From NCBI RefSeq assembly GCF_000247995.1, contig NZ_BAFE01000030.1, forward strand, positions 1-64,000: 64,000 nt of DNA, given 5' to 3'. The stretch's first letter is position 1. Every line of letters starts with the position of its first letter. Of this stretch, positions 9,453 to 19,318 are shown piece after piece. The DNA comes from Mobilicoccus pelagius NBRC 104925. Lineage in GTDB: Bacteria > Actinomycetota > Actinomycetes > Actinomycetales > Dermatophilaceae. The notes under the pieces were generated by a model. That model was not told the origin of the DNA. It saw only the letters and a list, made by a program, of their open reading frames with translations, and searched no databases. A program made the position numbers and the translations under genes.

Positions 9453-10193
9453 TTATCGGGCTCGTGGTCGGGCACCCAGGATTGCCGACCCGACACGCAC
9501 GTGGGTCGCCCCGTGCACCAGCGCCGCCTCGAGGTCGCCGCTCATGCCCGCCGACCGCCACGTCGCCTCCGGATGGTCCCGCAGTAGACGCTCGTGGAGA
9601 TCCGCGAGACGGGCGAACGCCGCGTCGGGGTCGCCACCGAGAGGCGCCACGGCCATGACGCCGCGCAGGTCGAGGACGTCACTGCCCGCGACCCGTTCGG
9701 CGAGGGCGGGCAACGCGTCGGGGAGGACCCCGCCGCGACCCTCGTCGTCTCCCGCGAGGTCGACCTGGAGGAGGACGTCGAGACGACGCTCCGCCGCCCG
9801 CGCACCCTTCTCGAGCGCGGTGACGATCTTCACCCGGTCCACGGACTGAACGACATCGGCGTACCGGGCGACGGATGCGGCCTTGTTGCTCTGGAGCTGC
9901 CCGATGAAGTGGACCCGCGCCGGACGGTGCCCGGTCTCCTCGAGCTCGGCGACCTTGGCCGCGGCCTCCTGGTCGCGGTTCTCGCCGATGTCGGTGATGC
10001 CCAGGTCGACGAGCGCCGCGGCGTCGGCGGCGGGGAAGAACTTCGTCACGACGACGAGCGTCGGCTCGGCGCCGGTGACGGCGATACGCTCGCGAGTCCG
10101 TTCGAGGGCCTCGGCGAGCTCGGCGCGACGGCGTGTGCGTTCCGCGTCGCCCTCCGCGAGCGGCGCGGTCCCGTCCTGCGGCGCGTCAGCCAT
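9453..10193 (-). CDS. yggS: YggS/PROSC-family pyridoxal-phosphate homeostasis protein
   Basis: 246 residues from the ATG at 10193, which overlaps the end of pgeF by 8 bases. It is a single TIM-barrel protein resembling the N-domain of alanine racemase. K51 in LVVVTKFFPAAD is the PLP-binding lysine, and ENRDQEAAAKV, HFIGQLQSNKA and SAGMSGDLEAAL are family motifs. It carries PLP without known catalysis and buffers free PLP. Location between pgeF and sepF is the usual actinobacterial one. Confidence 0.94.
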   Translation of the reverse strand: MADAPQDGTAPLAEGDAERTRRRAELAEALERTRERIAVTGAEPTLVVVTKFFPAADAAALVDLGITDIGENRDQEAAAKVAELEETGHRPARVHFIGQLQSNKAASVARYADVVQSVDRVKIVTALEKGARAAERRLDVLLQVDLAGDDEGRGGVLPDALPALAERVAGSDVLDLRGVMAVAPLGGDPDAAFARLADLHERLLRDHPEATWRSAGMSGDLEAALVHGATHVRVGSAILGARPRAR

Positions 10194-10998
10194 CGATGCC
10201 CTCCCTCGTCGTGACGACGCCGGCGAAGCGCCCCGTGCGGGACGCCCGGCGGTAGCTGTAGAAACGTGGATCCTCCCGCGTGCACCCCGGCACCCACGTG
10301 AGGGGGACGTCGAGGGCGTGGAGTCGGGCGACGACCCCGGCGGCGACGTCGAGCGCGGCCGTGCCGGTCCAGGAGACCGTGGCCGCCACGGGATGACGTG
10401 CCGCGACCTCGTCGCGCATCTCGGCCGGCACCTCGTAGCAGCGACCACAGACGCTCGGACCGACGGCGGCGCGCAGGGCGTGTGCCCCGAGGTCGCGGGC
10501 GGCCTCGACGGCGGCGTCGACGACACCGGCGTCGAGGCCGGGACGACCGGCGTGGACGGCACCGACGACGCCGGCCTCCGGGTCGGCGAGGAGGATCGGG
10601 GTGCAGTCGGCGACGAGGACGGCGAGAGCGAGGCCGGGCCGGTCGGTGACGATCGCGTCGACCTCCGGCGGGTCGCCCTCCCACGGGCCACGAACGACCG
10701 CGACGTCGGACCCGTGCACCTGCGCCATGAAGAGCAGGTGCTCCCGGTCGACGCCCACGGCACGCGCGAGACGGGTGCGGTTCTCCTCGACCGCCGCCGG
10801 GTCGTCACCGACGTGACCGCCGAGGTTGAGCCCGGCGAAGTCGCCGGTGGAGACCCCACCGTCGTCGGCGCGGGTGAACCCCCAGTCGGCGACACGCGTC
10901 GGCTGCATGTCCCCACCGTGCCCGGACATGCGCGTGGCGTGCGCCGTGGGCTCCCCCGTCTCGGGGAGAGGTCCCACCTGCGCACGCCACGCGAACAC
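10186..10998 (-). CDS. pgeF: PgeF/YfiH-family purine nucleosidase-like protein (laccase domain)
   Basis: 270 residues from a GTG at 10998, 13 bases after the ftsZ stop. An inner ATG at 10908 (residue 31) is also possible, since the conserved part starts near FTRADDGGVS. The metal-site residues of the family are present: H62 (GGHVGD), C132 (DCTPILL) and H149 (AVHAGRPG), with the motifs MAQVHGSDV and GPSVCGRCYEV. The family was long called laccase or polyphenol oxidase. Members have been shown to act on purine nucleosides or to edit muropeptide precursors; which applies here is inferred only from the cell-wall operon setting. Confidence 0.88.
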   Translation of the reverse strand: MFAWRAQVGPLPETGEPTAHATRMSGHGGDMQPTRVADWGFTRADDGGVSTGDFAGLNLGGHVGDDPAAVEENRTRLARAVGVDREHLLFMAQVHGSDVAVVRGPWEGDPPEVDAIVTDRPGLALAVLVADCTPILLADPEAGVVGAVHAGRPGLDAGVVDAAVEAARDLGAHALRAAVGPSVCGRCYEVPAEMRDEVAARHPVAATVSWTGTAALDVAAGVVARLHALDVPLTWVPGCTREDPRFYSYRRASRTGRFAGVVTTREGIDG

Positions 10999-11011
10999 GA
11001 GGAGCCGGGTC

Positions 11012-12460
11012 TTACTTGAGGAAGTCGGGCACGTCGAGGTCGTCGCCCTCGTCGAACGTCACCGTGCGCGGCGGGCGACCCGGCTGCTGCGGCATCTGTG
11101 TCGGCGGCTGCTGCTGGTGCTGCGGCTGCTGGTGCTGGTGCTGCGGCTGCTGCGGACGCTGGGGCTGGACCGGCTGCTGCTGCGGCATCTGCTGACGCGG
11201 CGGGGCCTGACGCTGCGACATCGGGTCGAGCGACGGCTGCACACCGGCCGGCTGGACCTGCTGCGGCATCGGGCGACGCTCCTGCGCCTGCTCCTGCTGC
11301 TGGTGGGGCACCTGGCCCTGACGCGGCATCACCGGCTGCGACATGCCGCCCTGCTGGGGCATGCCACCATGCGGGTGCTGCTGCGGCATCGGCGACTGCT
11401 GCGAGGCCGCCTGACCCATGCCCGGCATCGAGGTCGGACGCCCCTGCGGCATCTGCGGCGGACGCTGCTGCTGACCGGCCTGGCGGGGGTTCTCGTCGGT
11501 GCGACGCTGCGGGCTGCCACCGTCGAACCCGGCCGCGATGACCGTGACGCGGACCTCGTCGCCGAGGGCGTCGTCGATGACGGCACCGAAGATGATGTTG
11601 GCCTCGGGATGCGCCGCCTCCTGGACGAGACGCGCGGCCTCGTTGATCTCGAAGAGACCGAGGTCGCTGCCACCCTGGATCGACAGGAGCACGCCGTGCG
11701 CACCGTCGATGCTCGCCTCGAGGAGCGGGGAGCTGATCGCGAGCTCGGCCGCCTGCACCGCGCGGTCCTCGCCGCGGGCCGAGCCGATGCCCATGAGCGC
11801 GGACCCCGCGCCCTGCATGACGGACTTGACGTCGGCGAAGTCGAGGTTGATGAGACCCGGCGTCGTGATGAGGTCGGTGATGCCCTGGACACCCGAGAGG
11901 AGCACCTGGTCGGCGCTGCGGAAGGCGTCGAGCATGGAGACCGCGCGGTCGCTGATCGACAGGAGTCGGTCGTTGGGGATGACGATGAGGGTGTCGACCT
12001 CTTCGCGCAGCGCACCGATGCCGGACTCGGCCTGGTTGGCGCGGCGACGACCCTCGAACGTGAAGGGGCGGGTGACGACACCGATCGTCAGGGCGCCGAG
12101 ACCCTTGGCGATCTTGGCGACGACGGGCGCGCCACCGGTACCGGTGCCACCACCCTCACCGGCGGTGACGAAGACCATGTCGGCGCCCTTGAGGGCCTCC
12201 TCGATCTCCTCCGCGTGGTCCTCGGCGGCCTTCTTGCCGACCTCGGGGTCGGCGCCGGCGCCGAGACCACGGGTGAGCTCACGGCCCACGTCGAGCTTGA
12301 GGTCGGCGTCGCTCATGAGGAGCGCCTGGGCGTCGGTGTTGATCGCGATGAACTCGACGCCCTTGAGGCCGACCTCGATCATCCGATTGATGGCGTTGAC
12401 ACCGCCCCCGCCGATGCCGACGACCTTGATGACGGCCAAGTAGTTCTGCGGTGCTGCCAC
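11012..12460 (-). CDS. ftsZ: Cell division GTPase FtsZ with very long Gln-rich linker
   Basis: 482 residues from a GTG at 12460 ([19 protein letters not shown]), with an AGGAGA ribosome site about 10 bases ahead; the upstream open frame is not FtsZ-like. It polymerises with GTP into the Z ring. The tubulin signature GGGTGTGG is at 103-110, and the T7 loop [11 protein letters not shown] follows. After the globular domain (to about 315) comes a linker of about 150 residues, rich in Gln, Pro and Met. The conserved SepF-binding tail [10 protein letters not shown] ends the protein. Usual actinobacterial FtsZ is about 380-420 residues, so the linker is unusually long. The 268 bases before ftsZ probably hold its own promoter; I could not place it. 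Confidence 0.97.
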   Translation of the reverse strand: MAAPQNYLAVIKVVGIGGGGVNAINRMIEVGLKGVEFIAINTDAQALLMSDADLKLDVGRELTRGLGAGADPEVGKKAAEDHAEEIEEALKGADMVFVTAGEGGGTGTGGAPVVAKIAKGLGALTIGVVTRPFTFEGRRRANQAESGIGALREEVDTLIVIPNDRLLSISDRAVSMLDAFRSADQVLLSGVQGITDLITTPGLINLDFADVKSVMQGAGSALMGIGSARGEDRAVQAAELAISSPLLEASIDGAHGVLLSIQGGSDLGLFEINEAARLVQEAAHPEANIIFGAVIDDALGDEVRVTVIAAGFDGGSPQRRTDENPRQAGQQQRPPQMPQGRPTSMPGMGQAASQQSPMPQQHPHGGMPQQGGMSQPVMPRQGQVPHQQQEQAQERRPMPQQVQPAGVQPSLDPMSQRQAPPRQQMPQQQPVQPQRPQQPQHQHQQPQHQQQPPTQMPQQPGRPPRTVTFDEGDDLDVPDFLK

Positions 12461-12728
12461 GACGGGGGCCTCTCCTGAAGACGATCTTTCGGTCGAGCGG
12501 GTCGAGCACGCCCGTACGGACGGGCGTATCGGCCCCACGATATGAGGTCGGACCGCAGGCACACCCCCACCCGCCGATTTCCGGCGAGTCGCAGCGGGAT
12601 CGCTGCTGTCCGCACTCATCGTAATGGACGTTCGACCGCCCACCCTGCCATCTCGACCCGACTTTCCCAACCCTTGACCTCTGATTGACGTCGAGCGGTG
12701 CCGAGGGCCGCCGGTCGTTCGCCGCGGC

Positions 12729-13589
12729 TCAGGAACGGGTCGGCGACGGCGTCGGCGAGGACGTCGAGGAAGGACTCGAGGGTCGGGAGGCGTCGCCGCC
12801 CGCCCGGGACGTCTCCCGGGCCGCGCCCGAGGTCGGGGGCGACGAGCGCCGCGTCGCCGAGGTCACCGGCTCCATCGGGACGGACACGTCGACTCGGGCG
12901 ACCCCGGCCCGGCCGACGAGGTCACGGACGACGGCGGCCTTGAGCGCGCTGTCCTCGGCGGTCCCCCAGTCGATCTCGACACGAGAGAGGGACGCGGTGA
13001 GCCTCCCCCGGTCGTCGACGTTCAGGTCGCGGACCTGGGACAGGAGCCCGGGGTCGAGGGCGCCGACGAAGGCGACGAGCGTGCGCAGCGCCCCCGGATC
13101 CTCGGGTGCGTCGGCGCGGGCCGTGAGGACACCGTCGGGCACCTCGGCGACGGAGTCGTAGGCCACGCCCTCGGCGTCGACGAGGCGGAACGTCGGGGCC
13201 TCCCGCTCCTGCAGGGCGACGACGGGCGTGCGCGGGGTGGCCTCGACGACGAGGGTGGACGGCCACGAGCGGCTCACGTCGGCGGCACGGAAGACGGGAT
13301 TCGCGAGCACCGCGTCATGGACCGCCCGGGTATCGACCTCGACTAGAGGTCGACCCTTCTCGACGGGTGCCGAGGCGGCCAACGCCGACGCCCGGTCGGG
13401 CGTCGTGCGGTAGTCGACCTCCGAGACCCGGAAGAAGGGTGCGAGCCACAGGACCGCCGCGAGGAGCCCGGGGACGGCGACGACGAGGGCGACGATCCCC
13501 AGCACGCGGGCCGGGATCCGGGGCACCCACAGGCGCGGGGTGGGACGGGGTCGGCGCGGGGCACCGGCCGTCGTCGAGCCGGATCTCAC
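12729..13589 (-). CDS. ftsQ: Cell division protein FtsQ
   Basis: 286 residues from a GTG at 13589 that forms a 4-base GTGA overlap with the murC stop. It has a basic N-terminus, one membrane helix (about 30-50), then an extracytoplasmic POTRA domain (FRVSEVDY to about 120) and the FtsQ beta domain. It links FtsL and FtsI to the divisome. The C-terminal 45 residues are Ser/Thr/Pro-rich, probably disordered. Order murC-ftsQ-ftsZ is standard. Confidence 0.9.
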   Translation of the reverse strand: MRSGSTTAGAPRRPRPTPRLWVPRIPARVLGIVALVVAVPGLLAAVLWLAPFFRVSEVDYRTTPDRASALAASAPVEKGRPLVEVDTRAVHDAVLANPVFRAADVSRSWPSTLVVEATPRTPVVALQEREAPTFRLVDAEGVAYDSVAEVPDGVLTARADAPEDPGALRTLVAFVGALDPGLLSQVRDLNVDDRGRLTASLSRVEIDWGTAEDSALKAAVVRDLVGRAGVARVDVSVPMEPVTSATRRSSPPTSGAARETSRAGGDASRPSSPSSTSSPTPSPTRS

Positions 13590-15133
13590 GCCCGGGCCTC
13601 CAGGGCGTGGAGGAGGACGGGACCGACGGTCGTCACCGATCCGGCACCGACGGTGAGGACGAGGTCGCCCGGGCGGACGAGACCGGAGAGGGTCTCGGCC
13701 GCCGCGTCGAGGCCGACGACGTCGTGGACCTCGCAGTGGTGGTCCTCCTCGGCGGAGAGGCGCCGCACCTCGTCGGAGACGAGGGCGGAGCTCACACCGG
13801 GCATCGGGTCCTCACGCGCGCCGTAGACGTCGAGGAGCACGAGGACGTCGGCGCGGGCGAGCCCGGCGGCGAACTGGGGCGCGAAGTCGCGGGTGCGGCT
13901 GTAGAGGTGGGGTTGGAAGCAGACGACGAGTCGCCCCGGCGCACACACCTGACGCCCGGAGGCGACGACAGCCTCGACCTTGGCGGGGTTGTGGGCGTAG
14001 TCGTCGACGACCCGCACTCCCCCGACCTCACCCTTGGCCTCGAACCGGCGGCGTGTGCCCCGGTAGTCGGCGAGGCCGGCGAGCACGGCGGTCGGGTCGG
14101 CGTCGAGGCCGATGCACGCGGCGAGGAGCGCCGCGGCGGCGTCGAGGAGGTTGTGGGTGCCCGGCATGGCGACCTCGAGGGTGCGGCCGTCGAGGTCGGC
14201 GAGCGCCTGTCCGTGCGGGGCGTCGACGCCGCGCGCGGCGTCGCGGACGACGAGACGGGCGCGACCGCGCAGTCCCTCCCCGACGACGTCGACGAGGCGG
14301 AGGTCGGCGTCCTCCCCGGTGCCGAACGTGAGGACCCGGGCACCGGCGCGGCGACGCTCCTCGGCGAGGCGTCGAGCACCCTCGTCGTCGGCGGAGGTGA
14401 CGACGAGACCTGCGACCGCGTCGGCGGATCCCTCCGGGTGGGCCGTGCCGATGCTCTCGGCGAAGAGGCCGTAGGCGGCGCGGACCCCCTCGAAGGTTCC
14501 GTAGAAGTCGAGGTGGTCGGGCTGGACGTTGGTGACGACGGCGACGTCCGGGTGGTAGACGAGGAACGACCCGTCGCTCTCGTCGGCCTCGACGACGAAC
14601 GCGTCGCCCTCGCCGAGCCGGGCGTTGACCTCGGGTCCGACGAGTTCGCCACCGATCGCGAACGAGGGGTCGGCTCCCGCGGTGAGGAGCGCGGAGGTGA
14701 GCATCGCGGTCGTCGTCGTCTTGCCGTTCGCACCGGCGACGGCGACGCGTCGACGACCGGCCATGAGGCTTGCGAGGGCCTGGGACCGGTGGAGGACCCG
14801 CAGCCCGGCGGCGCGGGCGGCGACGAGTTCGACGTTGTCGTCACGGACGGCGGAGGACACCACCAGCGTGTCGGCGTCCGCGACGTACGCGGCGTCGTGG
14901 CCGACGTGGATCGTCGCGCCCTGGGTGCGGAGGGCGTCGAGGACGGCCGAGTCGCGGGCGTCGGAGCCGGAGACCTCGAGGCCGGCGTCGAGGAGGAGCC
15001 GGACGACCGCAGACATGCCCGCGCCGCCGGCGGCGAGGACGTGGACGTGGCCGAGCTCCGCGGCGGGCGGGACGACCGCGTCGACGTCGAAGCGCGGGGT
15101 GAAGGGCCGCCGGGTGGGGCGGGCGTCGCTCAT
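13586..15133 (-). CDS. murC: UDP-N-acetylmuramate--L-alanine ligase
   Basis: 515 residues. It adds L-Ala to UDP-MurNAc with ATP, the first peptide step of peptidoglycan synthesis in the cytoplasm. The Rossmann motif is AAGGAGMSAVV (34-44). The ATP P-loop reads GANGKTTTT (134-142), where most MurC have GTHGKTTTT, so two usually conserved positions differ (T to A, H to N). Other Mur motifs are kept: VEADESDGSF, TNVQPDHLDFYG, VDDYAHNP and CFQPHLYSRT. It starts 1 base after the murG stop. The call is firm; the P-loop variant is noted. Confidence 0.95.
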   Translation of the reverse strand: MSDARPTRRPFTPRFDVDAVVPPAAELGHVHVLAAGGAGMSAVVRLLLDAGLEVSGSDARDSAVLDALRTQGATIHVGHDAAYVADADTLVVSSAVRDDNVELVAARAAGLRVLHRSQALASLMAGRRRVAVAGANGKTTTTAMLTSALLTAGADPSFAIGGELVGPEVNARLGEGDAFVVEADESDGSFLVYHPDVAVVTNVQPDHLDFYGTFEGVRAAYGLFAESIGTAHPEGSADAVAGLVVTSADDEGARRLAEERRRAGARVLTFGTGEDADLRLVDVVGEGLRGRARLVVRDAARGVDAPHGQALADLDGRTLEVAMPGTHNLLDAAAALLAACIGLDADPTAVLAGLADYRGTRRRFEAKGEVGGVRVVDDYAHNPAKVEAVVASGRQVCAPGRLVVCFQPHLYSRTRDFAPQFAAGLARADVLVLLDVYGAREDPMPGVSSALVSDEVRRLSAEEDHHCEVHDVVGLDAAAETLSGLVRPGDLVLTVGAGSVTTVGPVLLHALEARA

Positions 15134-15134
15134 G

Positions 15135-16256
15135 TCAGCGCCCCTTCCTGTCGGCGACGGCTGCCTCGACGAGGTCGGCGAGGCGGTCGTCCGCGTCGCG
15201 TTCGCCGCAGGAGGCGGACGCGGCCGCCATCTGCGTCAGGCGCTCGGTGTCGGTGAGGAGGGGCAGCACCCGGGTGCGGACGACGTCGGGCGTGAACGAG
15301 GCGTCGTCGACGATGCGGGCGCCGCCCGCGTCCACGACCTGGGTCGCGTTGACGCGCTGCTCGCCGTTGCCGATGGGCAGCGGCACGAATATCGCGGGCA
15401 GCCCGACGGCGGTGAGTTCGCAGACGGTGTTCGCGCCGGAGCGGCAGACGACGAGGTCGGCGGCGGCGTAGGCGAGCTCCATGCGGTCTGCGTACTGGCG
15501 GACGACGTAGCGGGCGCCGGACTCGGCGACGACACCGCCGTCGGTGTGCTCCCCCGCGACGCCGGAGAGGTCGACGTCCTTGCCGCGGCCGCACAGGTGG
15601 ACGACCTGGATCCCGGCGTGGAGGAGTGCGGGGGCGGTCTCGCCGAGGACGGTGTTGAGACGTTGCGCGCCGAGCGACCCACCGGTGACGAGGAGCGTGG
15701 GACGCTGCGGGTCGAGGCCGTAGTGCGCGAGGGCATCCCCGCGGAGGGCGGCGCGGTCGAGGTCGGCGATCTCGCGCCGCAGCGGCATGCCGACGACCGT
15801 GGCGTGCGGCAGCGGGGTGTCGGGGAACGTCACGCCGACGTGCCGGGAGAGGGAGGCTCCGAGACGGTTGGCGAGGCCGGGGCGCGCGTTCTGCTCGTGG
15901 ACGACGATCGGGATGCCACGGCGACGGGCGGCGAGGTAGGCCGGGCTCGCGACGTAGCCACCGAACCCGACGACGACGTCGGCGCCCGCCACGACACGGT
16001 CGGCGGCCCTCACCGCTCGGGCGAGGCGGGCGGGCAGCGAGAACGCTGCGGCGTCGAGGCGGCGCGGGAACGTCACCTTGGGGAGCGTCTCGAGCGTGTA
16101 GCCGCGGGCGGGCACGAGGCGGGACTCGAGCCCGGCCACCGTGCCGAGGGCCGTGATCGTGGCCTCGGGGTGGCGGGCGCGGAGACGGTCGGCGAGCGCG
16201 AGGAGCGGGGACACGTGGCCGGCCGACCCTCCTCCGGCGAGGACGACGGAACGCAT
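15135..16256 (-). CDS. murG: UDP-GlcNAc:lipid I N-acetylglucosaminyltransferase MurG
   Basis: 373 residues from the ATG at 16256, overlapping the ftsW stop by one base (TGATG). It is a GT28 glycosyltransferase on the inner membrane face that makes lipid II from lipid I. The glycine-rich GGGSAGHVSP loop (8-17), VVHEQNARPG, VTGGSLGAQRLN and CRSGANTVCEL (UDP-GlcNAc site) are all present. Length is normal. The same frame remains open far upstream across ftsW and murD, but that part is an antisense-like shadow. Confidence 0.97.
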   Translation of the reverse strand: MRSVVLAGGGSAGHVSPLLALADRLRARHPEATITALGTVAGLESRLVPARGYTLETLPKVTFPRRLDAAAFSLPARLARAVRAADRVVAGADVVVGFGGYVASPAYLAARRRGIPIVVHEQNARPGLANRLGASLSRHVGVTFPDTPLPHATVVGMPLRREIADLDRAALRGDALAHYGLDPQRPTLLVTGGSLGAQRLNTVLGETAPALLHAGIQVVHLCGRGKDVDLSGVAGEHTDGGVVAESGARYVVRQYADRMELAYAAADLVVCRSGANTVCELTAVGLPAIFVPLPIGNGEQRVNATQVVDAGGARIVDDASFTPDVVRTRVLPLLTDTERLTQMAAASASCGERDADDRLADLVEAAVADRKGR

Positions 16257-17638
16257 CACTTGTCCTTTCGGGTCGGGGGCGTGGGGCGGGCCCGGCGGGT
16301 CGTTCTCGTCCGGGCGGAGGTCACGGGGGGCTCGTCGGAGGTGGCGGGCACGGGGGCGAGGCGGCGGCGGGTGAGGCCGGGCAGATGGACGGTCTCGAGG
16401 GAGCGGCGCCAGGCGACGGGCCGGACGGCGAGGGCGCGGCGGCAGGCAGGTTCGCTGCGGGCGAAGGAGATGACCATGCCGAGCGCGCCGAGGTTCGTCA
16501 CGAGCGCCGACCCGCCGTAGGAGACGAGCGGCAGCGGCACGCCGATGACGGGCAGGAGCCCGATGACGGAGCCGATGTTGATCATCGCCTGGACGAGGAT
16601 CCACACCATGACGCCGGTCGTCGCGAGGCGGACGAACTGGTCGTCGCTCTGCATGACGATGCGGTAGCAGGCGAGGGCGAGGAGGGCGTAGAGGGCGAGG
16701 ACGAGGAGCGCCCCCCAGAGGCCGAGCTCCTCGCCGATGATCGCGTAGATGAAGTCGTTCTGCGGCTCGGGCAGCCACAGCCACTTCTCGACGCTGTTGC
16801 CGAGGCCGCGGCCGAGGATCCCGCCGTCGGCGAGGGCGAACTGGCCGTGGCGCGTCTGCCAGCACTGGTGGACGTCGGTGCAGTTGAGCCACTGGTCGAT
16901 GCGCGACATGCGGTTGCCGCTCACGAGGACCATGACGGCGGCGAGCGCGCCGAAGAGACCCCCGGCGGCGACGAACAGCTTCCACGAGACGCCCGCGGCC
17001 CAGAGCAGCCCCGCGATGATCGCGAGGAGGATGAGCGCGGTGCCGAGGTCGCGTCCGAGGAGGGTGAGCCCGACGATGATCGCCCCGAACGGCACGAGGG
17101 CGGGGACGACGACGTGCTGCCACTCGTGGAGGCGGCGTCGCTTGGTCGCGAGGCCGAGGGCGATGCAGAGGACGAGCGCGAACTTGCCGATCTCCGAGGG
17201 TTGGAGCTGCATCCCGGGGAGCTGGATCCAGTTGCGGTTGCCGTTGACCTCGACGCCGACGGGCGTGTGGACGAGGAGTTGGAGGAATACCGCGACGCAG
17301 AAGATCGGGAACGCGAGCTTCTTCCACGCGCTCACGGGCAGCCGGGAGGCGACGAACGCCCCGACGGTGCCGAGGACGGCGAACTGCGCCTGCTTCATGA
17401 AGAGGCTGTAGGCGGGGTTGCCGGCCTTGAGGGAGGTGACGGAGGAGGACGAGAGGACGACGACGAGGCCGATGAGCGTGAGGCTCGAGATGACCGCGAT
17501 GAGGAGGTAGTACGTCGACAGAGGCGACTCGAGGCCGACCCAGAAGGGGTGCGGGTCCGGCGGGGCGCCGCCACCCGTCTCGCCGCGGGCGTAGCGCGAG
17601 GCCGCCGATGTCGTCGGGCGGCGGGTCGAGGTGCTCAC
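16256..17638 (-). CDS. ftsW: Septal peptidoglycan glycosyltransferase FtsW (SEDS family)
   Basis: 460 residues with about ten membrane helices. It polymerises lipid II strands at the septum together with FtsI. SEDS motifs visible: NGNRNWIQLPGMQLQPSE, LLGRDLGTA, and PLPLVSYGGSALVTNL near the C-terminus. The cytoplasmic tail (about 55 residues) is Arg/Thr/Pro-rich. It is coupled to murG. About 108 bases separate it from murD, a rare gap in this operon that could hold a promoter. Confidence 0.97.
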   Translation of the reverse strand: MSTSTRRPTTSAASRYARGETGGGAPPDPHPFWVGLESPLSTYYLLIAVISSLTLIGLVVVLSSSSVTSLKAGNPAYSLFMKQAQFAVLGTVGAFVASRLPVSAWKKLAFPIFCVAVFLQLLVHTPVGVEVNGNRNWIQLPGMQLQPSEIGKFALVLCIALGLATKRRRLHEWQHVVVPALVPFGAIIVGLTLLGRDLGTALILLAIIAGLLWAAGVSWKLFVAAGGLFGALAAVMVLVSGNRMSRIDQWLNCTDVHQCWQTRHGQFALADGGILGRGLGNSVEKWLWLPEPQNDFIYAIIGEELGLWGALLVLALYALLALACYRIVMQSDDQFVRLATTGVMVWILVQAMINIGSVIGLLPVIGVPLPLVSYGGSALVTNLGALGMVISFARSEPACRRALAVRPVAWRRSLETVHLPGLTRRRLAPVPATSDEPPVTSARTRTTRRARPTPPTRKDK

Positions 17639-17746
17639 CGGGGCCTCCTTCGAGGGGTCGTGTCCACCGTGCGCGCCGCGGGCGACGTGCCGGTCGTGCG
17701 CCGTCGCGGCCCACGCGTCGTCGCACGGGCGGCGGTGGCGGGGGTG

Positions 17747-19318
17747 TCAGTGCCCGAGGTGGGCGTGGACGGCGGCGGCGAACTCCTCGCCGCGCACCTC
17801 GTAGTTGCGGAACATGTCCATCGAGGCGGCGGCCGGGGCGAGGAGGACGACGTCGCCTGGTCGGGCGAGCGCCGCGGCCTCGGCGACGATGCGCGTCATC
17901 GCCCCAGTGTCGGTCTGCTCCACGTCGACGACGGGGACCTCCGGCGCGTGTCGGGCGAGCGCCTCGGCGAGGCGGGCCCGGTCGCGTCCGAGGAGGACCG
18001 CGCCGCGGAGCCGGTGGGCGTTGTCGCGGACGAGGTCGTCGACGTCGGCCCCCTTGAGCAGGCCGCCGGCGATCCACACGACGGGGTCGAAGGCCTGGAG
18101 GGACGCGGTGGCGGCGTGCGGGTTCGTCGCCTTGGAGTCGTCGATCCACGTGATGTCGCCGGAGCGGGCGACCTCGGCGATGCGGTGTGCCTCGGGCGTG
18201 AACACGCGCAGACCGTCGCGGACTGCGACGGGTTCGACGCCCACGGCACGGGCGAGGGCGGCGGCGGCGAGGGCGTTCGCGACGACGTGCCTCGGGGGCG
18301 TGATGCTCCCCCGCTGGAGGTCGGCGACGGTGCCGAGTTCGGCGGCCGCGGTGCGGCGTTCCTCGACGAATGCGCGGTCGGCGAGGACGTCCTCGACGAC
18401 CCCGACCATCGAGAGACCGGGTGTGCCGAGCGTGAAGCCGACGGCGCGGCAGCCCTCGACGACGTCGGCGTCCTCGACGAGCTTCTCGGTGGCCGCGTCC
18501 TCGACGTTGTAGACGCACGCGACGTGGGTGTTCGCGTAGACGCGTCCCTTGGCGGCGACGTACTCCTCGTAGGAGCCGTGCCAGTCGATGTGGTCGGGGG
18601 CGAGGTTGAGGCAGACGGAGGCGACCGGCGAGACGGAGTTCTGCCAGTGGAGCTGGAAGCTCGAGAGTTCGACGGCGAGGACGTCGTAGGGCTCGGGGTC
18701 GAGCACGGCCTCCATGATCGGGGTGCCGACGTTGCCGACGGCGCGGGAGCGGAGCCCGGCGGCGGTGAAGATCGAGTGGAGCATCTGCACCGTCGTGGTC
18801 TTGCCGTTGGTGCCGGTGATCGTCACCCACGGCGCGGCACCCTCGGGGCGCATCCGCCAGGCGAGTTCGACCTCGCCCCACACGGGGATGCCCCAGGCGT
18901 CGGCGGCGACGAACAGCGGAGTCGTGGGCCGCCAGCCGGGCGAGGTGACGACCAGGTCGATCCCCTGCAGGAGGCGGTCGTGGTCGTCGGCGAGCGCGGT
19001 GGCGGCGTCCTCGCCGAGGACGAGGTCGGCGCCGAGGACCTCGAGGATGCGGCACCGCTCGGTGAGCGCCTCGGAGGAGCCGGAGTCGACGGCACGGACG
19101 AGCGCGCCGCGTTCGAGGAGGGCGTCGGCGGCGGCGAATCCGCTCACGCCGAGGCCCGTGACGAGGACCCGCAGTCCGGCCCAGTCGGCGCCGGCGTGGT
19201 CGAGGGGGCCGCGGCGGCCGGCGGGCTCACCGCCACACCGCACGACACCGGTGGGTTCGACGACACCGTTGGGTTCGGGAGCGTCCGAGCCGGGGACGGG
19301 GCTGGTCTGGGCGCTCAC
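17747..19318 (-). CDS. murD: UDP-MurNAc-L-Ala--D-glutamate ligase
   Basis: 523 residues from a GTG at 19318 that makes a 4-base GTGA overlap with the mraY stop, with GGAGG six bases ahead. It adds D-Glu. The first 45 residues are a variable Pro/Gly extension before the Rossmann motif [17 protein letters not shown]. The ATP loop is [37 protein letters not shown] carries the carbamylated-lysine region, and [12 protein letters not shown] and [20 protein letters not shown] close the family pattern. Slightly longer than the usual 450-490 residues because of the N-terminus. Confidence 0.96.
   Translation of the reverse strand: MSAQTSPVPGSDAPEPNGVVEPTGVVRCGGEPAGRRGPLDHAGADWAGLRVLVTGLGVSGFAAADALLERGALVRAVDSGSSEALTERCRILEVLGADLVLGEDAATALADDHDRLLQGIDLVVTSPGWRPTTPLFVAADAWGIPVWGEVELAWRMRPEGAAPWVTITGTNGKTTTVQMLHSIFTAAGLRSRAVGNVGTPIMEAVLDPEPYDVLAVELSSFQLHWQNSVSPVASVCLNLAPDHIDWHGSYEEYVAAKGRVYANTHVACVYNVEDAATEKLVEDADVVEGCRAVGFTLGTPGLSMVGVVEDVLADRAFVEERRTAAAELGTVADLQRGSITPPRHVVANALAAAALARAVGVEPVAVRDGLRVFTPEAHRIAEVARSGDITWIDDSKATNPHAATASLQAFDPVVWIAGGLLKGADVDDLVRDNAHRLRGAVLLGRDRARLAEALARHAPEVPVVDVEQTDTGAMTRIVAEAAALARPGDVVLLAPAAASMDMFRNYEVRGEEFAAAVHAHLGH

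Noticed and set aside
12461-12728. ftsZ promoter (TACGAT at 12623-12618 as -10)
   Set aside because: No acceptable -35 at proper distance; left unannotated.
16257-19055. Long upstream extension of the murG frame across ftsW and murD
   Set aside because: Arg/Pro-rich noise in the same direction but in the wrong frame; MurG clearly starts at the ATG at 16256.
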